A stretch of 64,000 bases of DNA. Origin: Sphingopyxis sp. PAMC25046. GTDB lineage: Bacteria > Pseudomonadota > Alphaproteobacteria > Sphingomonadales > Sphingomonadaceae. Below are positions 25,743 to 34,100 of this stretch, piece by piece. The stretch is taken from contig NZ_CP039250.1 in NCBI RefSeq assembly GCF_004795895.1, positions 4,069,501 to 4,133,500 on the forward strand, written 5' to 3'. The position numbers and the translations under genes were made by a program. The notes under the pieces were generated by a model. The model ran no database searches, was not told where the DNA came from, and saw only the letters and a program-made list of their open reading frames with translations. The first letter of the stretch is position 1. Each line of letters begins with the position of its first letter.

Positions 25743-26096
25743 ATGCGGGCGAGCCATTCGGTAATATTGATGGGAACACTGTTTTTCGGCGCCGCCGCCG
25801 CCAAGGAGCCGGCGGCCGATTCGCCCTATATCGAAGTGTCGGGGCGGCTCGAGAATCTGTTCGATTATGAGTCGACGAACGACCCGGACGACCTGCTCGG
25901 CCACGGCTGGATGACCGCGAGGTTCCATGTTACGCGAGTCCTGCGCGGCCCACGGCTTCCGCGCGTCATCACCGTGCGGTATTTTGGACACGCTTTTCTT
26001 CAGGATAGAAAAACGCGCCTGACCTTACGGCGCGGCGACGACGGGGTGTATCTTGTCTGCGTGCCCGCCGGCAGCACCGGCATACAATGCCCCTGA
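25743..26096 (+). CDS. Exported protein of unknown function
   Basis: A 117-residue protein with a short Sec-type signal peptide (about residues 1-20, ending AAAA-KE). The mature part is mostly beta-like (YIEVSGRLENLFDYES, WMTARFHVTRVLRGP, RVITVRYFGHAF). Two cysteines near the end (CVPAGSTGIQCP) could form a disulphide. The VTRVLRGP pattern resembles secreted proteins that carry an OB-like or YARHG-like strand set, but I cannot name a family. It converges with the arsC-like gene. Confidence 0.6.
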   Translation: MRASHSVILMGTLFFGAAAAKEPAADSPYIEVSGRLENLFDYESTNDPDDLLGHGWMTARFHVTRVLRGPRLPRVITVRYFGHAFLQDRKTRLTLRRGDDGVYLVCVPAGSTGIQCP

Positions 26097-26113
26097 GCTT
26101 GCCGGCGCTTTCT

Positions 26114-26458
26114 TTATAGAATGTCGTGCACCACATCCTGCGGGCGGCACAGGCGGACGCCCTTGCCGGTCTCGACGATCGGGCGTTCGACATAGGCGGG
26201 GTTCGCGGCCATCGCGGCGATGAGGTCGTCCTCGCCCGCATCCTTCAGCCCGCGCTCCTCGGCGTCGGTGCCGCGCAGACGCAGCGCGTCGCGCGCGGCG
26301 AGGCCGGCGTCGGCGAAGAGCTGGCGCAGCTTGTCGGCGCTATAGGGATTTTTGAGATATTCGACGACGGTGACTTCGACGCCCGGCGTCTCTTCGAGAA
26401 TCGCCAGCGTCTTGCGCGAGGTGCCGCATGCGGGGTTGTGCCAGATGGTTGCTTTCAT
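26114..26458 (-). CDS. arsC: Arsenate reductase (glutaredoxin-type), ArsC
   Basis: A 114-residue thioredoxin-fold ArsC. The redox cysteine lies in WHNPACGTSRKTLAILEE (residues 6-23), and the arginine-bearing segment NPAYVERPIVETGKGVRLCR provides the oxyanion-binding arginines of the family. ArsC reduces arsenate to arsenite with glutaredoxin and glutathione. No arsenite pump or ArsR regulator is adjacent, so this may be an orphan ArsC; a YffB/Spx-like role cannot be excluded, but the HNPxCGTSR motif favours ArsC. Confidence 0.87.
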   Translation of the reverse strand: MKATIWHNPACGTSRKTLAILEETPGVEVTVVEYLKNPYSADKLRQLFADAGLAARDALRLRGTDAEERGLKDAGEDDLIAAMAANPAYVERPIVETGKGVRLCRPQDVVHDIL

Positions 26459-26628
26459 GCGATGGCGTCCTAACGCAGCCTTACCGCGGCGTAAACGCGC
26501 TATTCATGGCATATATGGCACATCTTCCCGCATGAAGGGGAACCACCAGCTTGCCTTTCGCGGCCGACACACGACTTATGCGAAGTCGAGGGACCGCCAA
26601 AGGCGGCCAATGCGGGGTTGGGTTGCAA

Positions 26629-27375
26629 GTGAATGAATTGATCGATCGCAGAAGGCTGCTCGCCGGGCTCGCGGGAGCGGGGGCGCTGGCCGCCGTTCCG
26701 ACGCGCGCGCAGCTTCCGAACTGGGTCCAGCAGCCGGTGGCGCCCCTGCCGCCGCCAGTCGACTATCTCGCTGTCGCAAAGAAGCAGCTTGCGATGCAGG
26801 CGCGCAATATCCCGCAGACCGACCGCGTCGGGGTCGTCGATTTCGGCCTGCCCTCCTCGCGCCCGCGTTTCGCGCTCGTCGACATGGTCGCGGGCAAGAT
26901 CGACATGTTCCCGGTGACGCACGGGCGCGGATCGGATCCGCAGCACGACGGCTGGCTCAAGAGCTTTTCGAGCCGCGTCGGCAGCCTTGCGACGTCGCGC
27001 GGCGCCTATCGCACCAGCGACTATTATTGGGGCGCGAACGGATCGTCGATGCGCCTCGCGGGGCTGGAGCCCGACAATTATACCGCCGACCAGCGCGCGA
27101 TCGTCGTGCACGGCGCCTGGTACGCCGAACCGGCGCTGATCGCGACGCAGGGCAAGCTCGGGCGCAGCGAAGGCTGCTTCGTCTTCGGCGAGGAGCTGCT
27201 GCCGATGATCCTCTACAAGCTCGGCCCCGGGCGGCTACTCTTCGCCGACCGGCTGAGCGCGCATCCGCCGATGCCGACGCCGTTCCAGTTGCCGCCCACC
27301 GACCCGTTACCGGGAACCGAGAATTTGCGGCGTGCGAGCACGTTCAGCGGGACGCTGCCGACGACGGCGGATTAA
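26629..27375 (+). CDS. Murein L,D-transpeptidase catalytic-domain protein (PF13645-type)
   Basis: A 248-residue exported protein. The N-terminus (IDRRRLLAGLAGAGALAAVP) looks like a Tat-type signal, and a Pro-rich linker follows. The catalytic region contains VVHGAWYAEPA and GKLGRSEGCFVFGEELLPMI, with the nucleophilic cysteine in SEGCF. This fits the family of YkuD-related murein L,D-transpeptidase catalytic domains rather than classical YkuD. The start is probably GTG 26629; the longer upstream frame lacks a signal-like N-terminus. It acts in the periplasm on peptidoglycan, by family. A second, unrelated-length L,D-transpeptidase faces it. Confidence 0.8.
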   Translation: MNELIDRRRLLAGLAGAGALAAVPTRAQLPNWVQQPVAPLPPPVDYLAVAKKQLAMQARNIPQTDRVGVVDFGLPSSRPRFALVDMVAGKIDMFPVTHGRGSDPQHDGWLKSFSSRVGSLATSRGAYRTSDYYWGANGSSMRLAGLEPDNYTADQRAIVVHGAWYAEPALIATQGKLGRSEGCFVFGEELLPMILYKLGPGRLLFADRLSAHPPMPTPFQLPPTDPLPGTENLRRASTFSGTLPTTAD

Positions 27376-27425
27376 GCGGCGAATGCCGGCTTAGGGGTGG
27401 AAGGGGACCTCCGCTTCCTCTCCTT

Positions 27426-27498
27426 CGTCATCCCGGACTTGATCCGGGATCCATCGCAGCGCTGACGTCTTGGACCCCGGATCAAGTCCGGGGTGACG
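27426..27498. repeat. Intergenic palindromic repeat, family A, copy 4
   Basis: Arms CGTCATCCCGGACTTGATCC and GGATCAAGTCCGGGGTGACG with a centre of about 33 bases. It sits between the two convergent L,D-transpeptidase genes. Confidence 0.9.
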
Positions 27499-27537
27499 AT
27501 GTAAGAGGGGCTGCTCCCGGTCGCTAGCTGACCCCGC

Positions 27538-28896
27538 TCAATAAATCCCGCTCGTCGCCGGCGTCGTGACGCGCGCGGCGGTGGGGATCGTCGGGACGAC
27601 CGGCGGCGGTTCGGGCTCGATGATCGTCGCGGTCGGGCGGCCGGGCTTGGCGAAGCTCGCCACCACGGGCGCGTCGCGGCCATAGATATCGGCGAGCTTC
27701 TTCACGCCGCCCTTGCCGTCGGGAACCATCGTCCAATAAGCGACATAGACGGGAAAGGGCTGGTCGAAGCCGAAGCGCGTCGTCTTGCCGCTCGCGATCG
27801 CCTCGCCGAATTCCTCGGGGCTCTTGCCCGCAAACATCACGGCCATCAGGCCCGAGAAGTGCAGCGCGCGCTCGGTGCGGATGCACCCGTGGCTGAACGC
27901 GCGCGCGGCGGCGTTGAACGCGCCCTTCGAGGGGGTGTCGTGGAGGTAGATCGCATGCTCGTTGAGCATTTCCATCTTCATCACGCCCAGCGCATTGTTC
28001 GCGCCCGGCTGCTGCACCACCGACAGCGTCTTGCCGCTGCCCGTCCAGGTATAGCCCTGCGCGCGTGCCGAAGCCGGGTTGCGCGCAATCGTGGCGCCGA
28101 TACCTTCGTTGATGATGCTGCGCGGCAGCGTCCAGGTCGGGTTGACGATGATGCCGGTCGCCATCGGATTTAGCTGCGGCGTCGGGGTCGAACTCTTGCC
28201 GACGACGGCCTTGTGCGTCGCGATGGTCGTGCCGCCGTGGACGACGCGCGTCACATATTCGGGGACGTTGCTGACGACATAGCGCTCGCCGAGGCTGCGC
28301 GGCATCCAGCGCCAGCGTTCCATATTGACGCGGATCGCATTGGCTTCGGCGGGCGTCTTCGCCGTCTTGAGTGACGCCTTGAGCACCGCGAAATCGGGAT
28401 GGACAGGGTCGAGGCTGGCGAGCGTTTCGTGCACCGTTCCGGCGCCGAGCGCGGCGGTCAGCAGCGACAGCAGGGGCTCGCTGTCGCCGTCGCTGTCGGT
28501 CATGAACCACTGCTTGCGCGCGGCATTGGGCGTCCGGCCGTCGCGAAGGTGCGTGGCGAGCAGCAGGAAGCGATCGGTCGCGGCCTTGTCGAGCGCCGCC
28601 TGATCATCGGCGAGGATCGCGGCGGCGAGGCCGTCGGGATAATAATCCTTGGCGAACAGGCCCTCGTCGCCGACCTTTTCGATGAAGCTCAGCAGCGCGG
28701 TGGCGTTTTCCTCGGTCCAGTTCGGCATGTCGATCCGCACCGCGACGACGGGCGCGTCGTCCTTCACCTTGTCGGGCTGGAGGATCACCGAATCCTCCTT
28801 CACCTCCGTTTGCGCGAAGGCAGGAGCCGCAAACAGGGTCAGCGGGAGGAGGAGAAGCGCAGCGGGATGCGCGGAAAAGGGAGCGTTTTTGGCCAT
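27538..28896 (-). CDS. L,D-transpeptidase, YcbB/LdtD-like
   Basis: A 452-residue exported enzyme. The signal peptide is residues 1-29 (AALLLLPLTLFAAPAFAQ). The YkuD domain, about residues 210-350, holds the HDTPSK and AFSHGCIRTERAL motifs with catalytic His and Cys. NPTWTLPRSIINEGI and the flanking helices match the YcbB/LdtD type, which makes 3-3 cross-links in peptidoglycan. The usual C-terminal PG-binding domain is not evident, and the tail is Pro/Thr-rich. The ATG at 28896 opens directly into the signal peptide; a longer frame upstream was not used. Confidence 0.88.
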   Translation of the reverse strand: MAKNAPFSAHPAALLLLPLTLFAAPAFAQTEVKEDSVILQPDKVKDDAPVVAVRIDMPNWTEENATALLSFIEKVGDEGLFAKDYYPDGLAAAILADDQAALDKAATDRFLLLATHLRDGRTPNAARKQWFMTDSDGDSEPLLSLLTAALGAGTVHETLASLDPVHPDFAVLKASLKTAKTPAEANAIRVNMERWRWMPRSLGERYVVSNVPEYVTRVVHGGTTIATHKAVVGKSSTPTPQLNPMATGIIVNPTWTLPRSIINEGIGATIARNPASARAQGYTWTGSGKTLSVVQQPGANNALGVMKMEMLNEHAIYLHDTPSKGAFNAAARAFSHGCIRTERALHFSGLMAVMFAGKSPEEFGEAIASGKTTRFGFDQPFPVYVAYWTMVPDGKGGVKKLADIYGRDAPVVASFAKPGRPTATIIEPEPPPVVPTIPTAARVTTPATSGIY

Positions 28897-28968
28897 AGTC
28901 AAAGCCCATAGCCAAAAAGCGCAGCCAGCGAAAGTGAGCCGCAGCACAGCTTGGCGCATCGCCCGCTT

Positions 28969-29040
28969 CGTCACCCCGGTCTTCATCCGGGGCCCATGGC
29001 CACAGTGCAGAATGGATGCCGGATCAAGTCCGGCATGACG
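28969..29040. repeat. Intergenic palindromic repeat, family A, copy 5
   Basis: Arms CGTCACCCCGGTCTTCATCC and GGATCAAGTCCGGCATGACG, less perfect than the other copies. It lies between the LdtD-like gene and accC. Confidence 0.8.
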
Positions 29041-29061
29041 AAAGATGAGCAGCGAGGGCGT

Positions 29062-30423
29062 TCAGGTCCCGGCCTCCTCATCCTGCCGCGCCAGCCATTC
29101 CTCGAGCCACTTGATCGTATAGTCGCCGTGGATGACGTCGGGGTCGGCGAGCAAGGCCTGATGGAGCGGGATGTTCGTCTTGACCCCGCCGATCACCATT
29201 TCCTCGAGCGCGCGGCGCATCCGCATCATGCAGCTTTCGCGGCTGCGGCCATAGACGATCAGCTTGCCGATCATGCTGTCGTAATAGGGGGGGATCGAAT
29301 AGCCGGCGTAAAGCCCGCTATCGACGCGCACATGCATGCCGCCCGCGGCGTGATAGCTCGTCACCTTGCCCGGCGAGGGCAGGAAGGTGCGCGGATCTTC
29401 GGCATTGATGCGGCATTCGATCGAATGGCCGCGAAATTCGAGATCTTCCTGTTTGACCGACAGTCCCGCGCCGCCCGCGATGCGGATCTGTTCGCGCACG
29501 AGGTCGAAGCCGGTGATCATCTCGGTCACCGGATGTTCGACCTGGATGCGCGTGTTCATCTCGATGAAGAAGAATTCGCCATTTTCCCACAGGAACTCGA
29601 TCGTGCCGGCGCCGCGATAGCCCATCGCCGCCATCGCGTCGGCGCAGACCTTGCCCATGCGCGCGCGCTCGTCGGCCGAGATGATCGGCGAAGGCGCTTC
29701 TTCGAGCACCTTCTGGTGCCGCCGCTGGAGCGAGCAGTCGCGTTCGCCCAAATGGATCGCATTGCCCTTGCCGTCGCCGAACACCTGAAATTCGATGTGG
29801 CGCGGGTTGCCGAGATATTTTTCCATGTAAACGGTCGGATCGCCGAAGGCAGCGGCCGCTTCGGACGAAGCCTGACCCATCAGGCTTTCGAGGCTGTCCT
29901 CATCGGGGACGACCTTCATGCCGCGCCCGCCGCCGCCCGAGGCGGCCTTGATCAGCACCGGATAACCGATCTCCTTGGCGAGCTTCTTGGTCTCCTCGCC
30001 AAAGGTCACCGCACCCGGCGAACCCGGAACCACAGGAAGCCCCAGTGCGACCGCGGTGCGCTTGGCCTCGACCTTGTCGCCCATCGTGCGGATATGCTCG
30101 GGCTTCGGCCCGACGAAGACCATATTATGCGCTTCGATAATCTCGGCGAAACGCTCGTTTTCCGACAGGAAGCCATAACCCGGATGGATCGCGTCGGCGC
30201 CGGTGATTTCGGCGGCCGCGATGATCGCGGGAATGTTGAGATAGCTGTCCTTCGCGGCGGGCGGGCCGATGCAGACGGCTTCGTCGGCGAGGCGGACGTG
30301 CATCGCATCGGTGTCGGCGGTCGAATGGACCGCGACCGTCTTGATGCCCATTTCGTGGCACGCGCGGTGGATGCGCAGCGCGATCTCGCCGCGGTTGGCG
30401 ATCAGCAGTTTCTCGATAGCCAT
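29062..30423 (-). CDS. accC: Acetyl-CoA carboxylase, biotin carboxylase subunit
   Basis: A 453-residue ATP-grasp enzyme that carboxylates biotin on AccB in the first step of fatty acid synthesis. It begins [20 protein letters not shown]. The ATP-binding glycine loop is [14 protein letters not shown] (near residue 160), and catalytic residues lie in [20 protein letters not shown] (near 290). Length and motifs are normal. It follows accB by 9 bases on the same strand. Confidence 0.98.
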   Translation of the reverse strand: MAIEKLLIANRGEIALRIHRACHEMGIKTVAVHSTADTDAMHVRLADEAVCIGPPAAKDSYLNIPAIIAAAEITGADAIHPGYGFLSENERFAEIIEAHNMVFVGPKPEHIRTMGDKVEAKRTAVALGLPVVPGSPGAVTFGEETKKLAKEIGYPVLIKAASGGGGRGMKVVPDEDSLESLMGQASSEAAAAFGDPTVYMEKYLGNPRHIEFQVFGDGKGNAIHLGERDCSLQRRHQKVLEEAPSPIISADERARMGKVCADAMAAMGYRGAGTIEFLWENGEFFFIEMNTRIQVEHPVTEMITGFDLVREQIRIAGGAGLSVKQEDLEFRGHSIECRINAEDPRTFLPSPGKVTSYHAAGGMHVRVDSGLYAGYSIPPYYDSMIGKLIVYGRSRESCMMRMRRALEEMVIGGVKTNIPLHQALLADPDVIHGDYTIKWLEEWLARQDEEAGT

Positions 30424-30432
30424 GGGCTGATT

Positions 30433-30918
30433 TTATCCGATGGTGAACAGCGGCTGGTCGAACTCGACCGGCTGGCTGTTCTCGACATGCACGGCCTTGA
30501 GCGTGCCCGACGCGGTCGCGGTGATCGGGTTCATGACCTTCATCGCTTCGATGATCAGGATCGTGTCGCCGGGCTTCACCGCCGAACCGACGGCCGCGAA
30601 ATTGGGGGCGCCGGGTTCGGGCGCGAGATAGACGGTGCCGACCATCGGCGATTTCACCGCGTCGGCGAAATTGTCGGCGGCGGGCGCCGCTGCCGCAGCG
30701 GCGGCCGCCGGAGCGGCGGGGGCTGCGGCGGGCGCGGCCACCGGGGCGGGGGCGAAGGCCACAGGTGCCGCGGCGGCGGTCAGCGTGCGCGCAACGCGCA
30801 CCTTGCGGTCGCCGTCCTCGACCTCGATTTCGCTGAGCTGCGTGTCGTCGAGCAGCTCGGCGAGCGCGCGAACGAACGCCGGATCGATGTTGATGCCATT
30901 GTCTTTATGGTCACCCAT
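30433..30918 (-). CDS. accB: Acetyl-CoA carboxylase, biotin carboxyl carrier protein
   Basis: A 161-residue carrier protein. The N-terminal dimer/partner segment is followed by an Ala/Pro-rich flexible linker (residues 48-82). The C-terminal biotinyl domain carries the biotinylation motif EAMKVMNPI, with the lysine near residue 124. It shuttles carboxybiotin from AccC to the carboxyltransferase. It is co-transcribed with accC and probably with aroQ, which lies 69 bases upstream. Confidence 0.97.
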   Translation of the reverse strand: MGDHKDNGINIDPAFVRALAELLDDTQLSEIEVEDGDRKVRVARTLTAAAAPVAFAPAPVAAPAAAPAAPAAAAAAAAPAADNFADAVKSPMVGTVYLAPEPGAPNFAAVGSAVKPGDTILIIEAMKVMNPITATASGTLKAVHVENSQPVEFDQPLFTIG

Positions 30919-30987
30919 GAGAATTTTCCTGTTGTTGCAGCGTCGCTATCGCAACGCCCGGACCCCGATTTTTGATGCGCCCTATTG

Positions 30988-31428
30988 TCAGAGACGCGCG
31001 GCGGCGTCCAGCGCCAGCGTATAGCTGTTCGCGCCATGCCCCGCAAAATGCTGGGCCGCCGCCATGCCGACATAGCTGATGTGACGAAAGGCCTCGCGCT
31101 GCATCGGGTCCGACAAATGGACCTCGATCACGGGCACCTTGATCGACTTTATCGCGTCGTGGATCGCGATCGAGGTATGCGTATAGCCCCCCGCGTTGAG
31201 CAAAATGGCCTTGGCACCCGCCACATAGGCTTCGTGCAGCCAGTCGATCAGCACGCCCTCATGGTTCGTCTGCCGGCATTCCAGCCTGATCCCCAACCCC
31301 TCCGCCTGCGCCTCCAGCCGCGCGTGAATGTCGTTGAGCGTATCGTGGCCATAGATTTCGGGCTCGCGCGTGCCGAGCAGGTTGAGATTGGGGCCGGAGA
31401 GGACAAAGACGGTCGGAAGTTCAGCCAA
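30988..31428 (-). CDS. aroQ: 3-dehydroquinate dehydratase, type II
   Basis: A 146-residue enzyme of the shikimate pathway. Active-site motifs are complete: [20 protein letters not shown] (with Arg and Tyr), [18 protein letters not shown], and [20 protein letters not shown] (with the catalytic His). The aroQ-accB-accC order is widely conserved in proteobacteria. It diverges from thiS with a 79-base intergenic region that must hold both promoters. Confidence 0.97.
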   Translation of the reverse strand: MAELPTVFVLSGPNLNLLGTREPEIYGHDTLNDIHARLEAQAEGLGIRLECRQTNHEGVLIDWLHEAYVAGAKAILLNAGGYTHTSIAIHDAIKSIKVPVIEVHLSDPMQREAFRHISYVGMAAAQHFAGHGANSYTLALDAAARL

Positions 31429-31507
31429 GGCACGGCCTTTCGGTTGCGGCGTTGCGGGCTCCCCCTATATGGGCTGCTCGGCAAAAGGCAAAGCGAGGCG
31501 AATTGAC

Positions 31508-31708
31508 GTGATTTCGGTCATCCTCAACGGCGAACCCCGGCAGGTGCGCGAAGGCAGCATCGCCGACCTCGTCGCGTCGCTGGGACTCGATGTGAAGAAA
31601 GTGGCGGTGGAGCGCAATCGCGACATCGTGCCGCGCTCGACGCTCGCCGACGTCGCGCTGGCCGAGGGCGATGCGCTCGAAATCGTTCATTTCGTGGGAG
31701 GCGGTTGA
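31508..31708 (+). CDS. thiS: Sulphur carrier protein ThiS
   Basis: A 66-residue ubiquitin-like protein ending in the required GG (FVGGG). It carries sulphur as a C-terminal thiocarboxylate for thiazole synthesis. The body ([20 protein letters not shown], then [13 protein letters not shown]) matches the family. Translation starts at GTG 31508; no ATG is available. The stop overlaps the ATG of the following VOC gene (TGATG). No TPP riboswitch fits in the short leader. Confidence 0.93.
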   Translation: MISVILNGEPRQVREGSIADLVASLGLDVKKVAVERNRDIVPRSTLADVALAEGDALEIVHFVGGG

Positions 31709-32058
31709 TGCCGGTCGCGCGGATAGTCGCCAATCGCTACGCGGACGATCCGCAGACAGGGCACGGCTTCTTTAACGATGTGCTCGGGCTGGAAACGGCG
31801 ATGACGATGGACTTCATCACCACCTATCGCTCGGCCATACAGCCGATGGCGCAGATCAGCGTCATTGCGGAAGACCCGTCGGGACTGCGCCCCGCCTATT
31901 CGGTCGGCGTCGACGATGTCGACGCCGTGTATGCGCGTGCGGTCGCGGCGGGCCATGAGATCGTCTACGCCCTGCGCGACGAACCATGGGGTGTCCGTCG
32001 ATTTTTCGTACGCGATCCGCTCGGCGACATCGCGAACATCGTACAAAACAAGGATTGA
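31708..32058 (+). CDS. VOC family protein inserted between thiS and thiG
   Basis: A 116-residue single-domain VOC/glyoxalase-like protein. Marks are [20 protein letters not shown] at the start (an unusual first strand), [19 protein letters not shown] mid-protein and a C-terminal [14 protein letters not shown], the signature end of the fold. Its start overlaps the thiS stop and it ends two bases before the thiG start, so it is translationally coupled on both sides. That tight placement suggests a link to thiazole synthesis or simply hitch-hiking; no such role is established that I know of. Confidence 0.85.
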   Translation: MPVARIVANRYADDPQTGHGFFNDVLGLETAMTMDFITTYRSAIQPMAQISVIAEDPSGLRPAYSVGVDDVDAVYARAVAAGHEIVYALRDEPWGVRRFFVRDPLGDIANIVQNKD

Positions 32059-32060
32059 GC

Positions 32061-32837
32061 GTGACCAAAACCGACAAGTGGACCGTTGCCGGCCGAACCT
32101 TCACGTCGCGGCTGATCGTCGGCACCGGCAAATACAAGGATTTCGAGCAAAATGCCGCGGCGGTCGAAGCGTCGGGGGCCGAGATTGTCACCGTCGCGGT
32201 GCGCCGCGTCAATGTGTCCGATCCGGCCGCGCCGATGCTCACCGACTATATCGATCCCAAGAAGGTCACTTATCTCCCCAACACCGCGGGGTGCTTCAAC
32301 GCCGACGATGCGATCCGCACGCTGCGCCTTGCACGCGAGGCGGGGGGATGGAATCTCGTCAAGCTCGAGGTGCTCGGCGAAGCGAAGACGCTCTATCCCA
32401 ACATGCGCGAAACGCTCGAGGCGACCGAGGTGCTCGCGAAGGAGGGCTTCCTGCCCATGGTTTACTGCGTCGACGATCCGATCGCCGCGAAACAGCTCGA
32501 AGATGCGGGCGCGGTCGCGATCATGCCGCTTGGCGCGCCGATCGGGTCGGGGCTCGGCATCCAGAACCGCGTGACGATCCGCCTGATCGTCGAGGGCGCG
32601 TCGGTGCCCGTGCTCGTCGATGCCGGCGTCGGCACCGCGAGCGATGCCGCGGTCGCGATGGAGCTCGGCTGCGACGGGGTGCTGATGAACACCGCGATCG
32701 CCGAGGCGAAAGACCCGATTCTGATGGCGCGCGCGATGAAGCGCGCGGTCGAGGCAGGACGCGACGCTTATCTGGCGGGGCGCATGGGGCTTCGCAAATA
32801 TGCCGATCCGTCGAGCCCGCTGGCGGGGTTGATCTAG
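32061..32837 (+). CDS. thiG: Thiazole synthase ThiG
   Basis: A 258-residue TIM-barrel enzyme that builds the thiazole phosphate of thiamine from deoxyxylulose phosphate, dehydroglycine and ThiS-thiocarboxylate. The Schiff-base lysine lies in [17 protein letters not shown] (near residue 100). Phosphate-binding elements are [11 protein letters not shown] and [20 protein letters not shown]. It starts at GTG 32061, two bases after the preceding stop. No thiO, thiH or thiE is adjacent. Confidence 0.97.
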   Translation: MTKTDKWTVAGRTFTSRLIVGTGKYKDFEQNAAAVEASGAEIVTVAVRRVNVSDPAAPMLTDYIDPKKVTYLPNTAGCFNADDAIRTLRLAREAGGWNLVKLEVLGEAKTLYPNMRETLEATEVLAKEGFLPMVYCVDDPIAAKQLEDAGAVAIMPLGAPIGSGLGIQNRVTIRLIVEGASVPVLVDAGVGTASDAAVAMELGCDGVLMNTAIAEAKDPILMARAMKRAVEAGRDAYLAGRMGLRKYADPSSPLAGLI

Positions 32838-32935
32838 GCCCCGCTTCCAACAAGCTTGAGCGCGTCCCCCGTCGCTGGCATATCGGCGCACAGGCACCGG
32901 GTCGCACGGCGCCGATATGAGGAGGGGGAACTGCC

Positions 32936-33508
32936 ATGGACAAATTTTTCGGAAATCTGCACGCTGTACTGGGCACCGGGCTGGTGCTTGCGATCATCCT
33001 GATGCTGTGCCTCAACGGCCAGAATTTCGAGGATGGGGTCGCCGCAGGCAACGCGATCATGCGCTGGCTGCACACTTTCTTCGGCGTGCTGTGGATCGGC
33101 CTGCTTTACTATTTCAACTTCGTCCAGATGCCGACGATGCCCAAGATTCCGGCCGAATTGAAACCCGCCGTCGGCAAGCATATCGCGCCCGCCGCGCTCT
33201 TCTGGTTCCGCTGGGCAGCGCTGCTGACCGTCTTGCTGGGGGTCGGCATCGCGGGACACGCCAAATATCTGGCGCCCGCGCTGGGGCTGCAGGAACCTTA
33301 CCGGCTGATCGGGGTCGGCATGTGGCTGGGGCTGATCATGGCGTTCAACGTCTGGTTCCTGATCTGGCCGAACCAGAAAAAGGCGCTGGGGATCGTCGAG
33401 GCCGACGACGCGGCCAAGGCGAAGGCGGCGCGGACCGCGATGATCTTTTCGCGGACCAACACCTTGCTGTCGATCCCGATGCTCTATGCAATGGTGAATT
33501 TCAGCTGA
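32936..33508 (+). CDS. Urate-oxidase N-terminal-domain membrane protein (PuuD-like, no cytochrome domain)
   Basis: A 190-residue membrane protein with about five hydrophobic segments. It matches the membrane domain called urate oxidase N-terminal (COG3748), for example WLHTFFGVLWIGLLYYFNFV and WFLIWPNQKKALGIVEADDA, with conserved His and Trp. In PuuD urate hydroxylases this domain is fused to a C-terminal cytochrome c; here the protein stops after the membrane part. No purine catabolic gene is nearby, so urate oxidation is doubtful and the function is open. Confidence 0.8.
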   Translation: MDKFFGNLHAVLGTGLVLAIILMLCLNGQNFEDGVAAGNAIMRWLHTFFGVLWIGLLYYFNFVQMPTMPKIPAELKPAVGKHIAPAALFWFRWAALLTVLLGVGIAGHAKYLAPALGLQEPYRLIGVGMWLGLIMAFNVWFLIWPNQKKALGIVEADDAAKAKAARTAMIFSRTNTLLSIPMLYAMVNFS

Positions 33509-33545
33509 GTTTTCTCCCCTCCCGCCTGCGGGAGGGGATATCAGC

Positions 33546-34100
33546 TTACCCCTCCACCGCCGCCTTGTGCATGCGGCCGTTCATCACATAATGCGCGACG
33601 CCGAGCTGCATGCCCGCGGCCTGGGCATCGCCGATTTCGCGCACGCGGCGCGCGGGCGATCCGGCCCAGAGTTCGCGATCCGGAATTTCCTTGTTCTCGG
33701 TGAGCAGCGCGCCCGCGGCGAGCATCGCGTCGCTGCCGATCCGGCACCCGTTCATCACCGTCGCTTTCAGGCCGACGAAAGCCCGATCCGCCAGCGTGCA
33801 GCCGTGCACCATCGCGAGATGGCCGATCAGCACATCCTCGCCGATGATCGTCGGAAAGCCTTCGGGGTGATGCGGCATCGGGCCGTCGCAATGGACGACG
33901 CTGCCGTCCTGGATATTCGATCGCGCGCCGACGACGATGCGGCTGACGTCGGCGCGCAGCACGCAATTATACCAGATGCTGACGTCCGCGCCGATCGTCA
34001 CGTCGCCGATGATCCGGCAGCCGGGCGCGATGAAGGCGCTGGGGTCGATCTTCGGCGTCTTGCCGTTCACCGTGATGATGCTGACGTCCCGATATGTCAT
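33546..34100 (-). CDS. Gamma carbonic anhydrase-like hexapeptide-repeat protein
   Basis: A 184-residue left-handed beta-helix protein with repeated hexapeptides (IIGDVTIGADVSIWYNCVLR and similar). The three metal-binding histidines of the gamma class are at SVVHCD and IGHLAMVHGC. Proteins of this YrdA/PaaY group may be active carbonic anhydrases or non-catalytic relatives. The start ATG at 34100 overlaps the upstream gene's stop (ATGA), so it ends a five-gene coupled chain that begins at hemB. Confidence 0.9.
   Translation of the reverse strand: MTYRDVSIITVNGKTPKIDPSAFIAPGCRIIGDVTIGADVSIWYNCVLRADVSRIVVGARSNIQDGSVVHCDGPMPHHPEGFPTIIGEDVLIGHLAMVHGCTLADRAFVGLKATVMNGCRIGSDAMLAAGALLTENKEIPDRELWAGSPARRVREIGDAQAAGMQLGVAHYVMNGRMHKAAVEG

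Noticed and set aside
28951..30975. Open frame of about 674 codons on the plus strand
   Set aside because: It is antisense to accC and accB, which are complete and conserved.
31429..31507. TPP riboswitch upstream of thiS
   Set aside because: The gap is only 79 bases, must also hold the aroQ promoter, and shows no THI-box elements.
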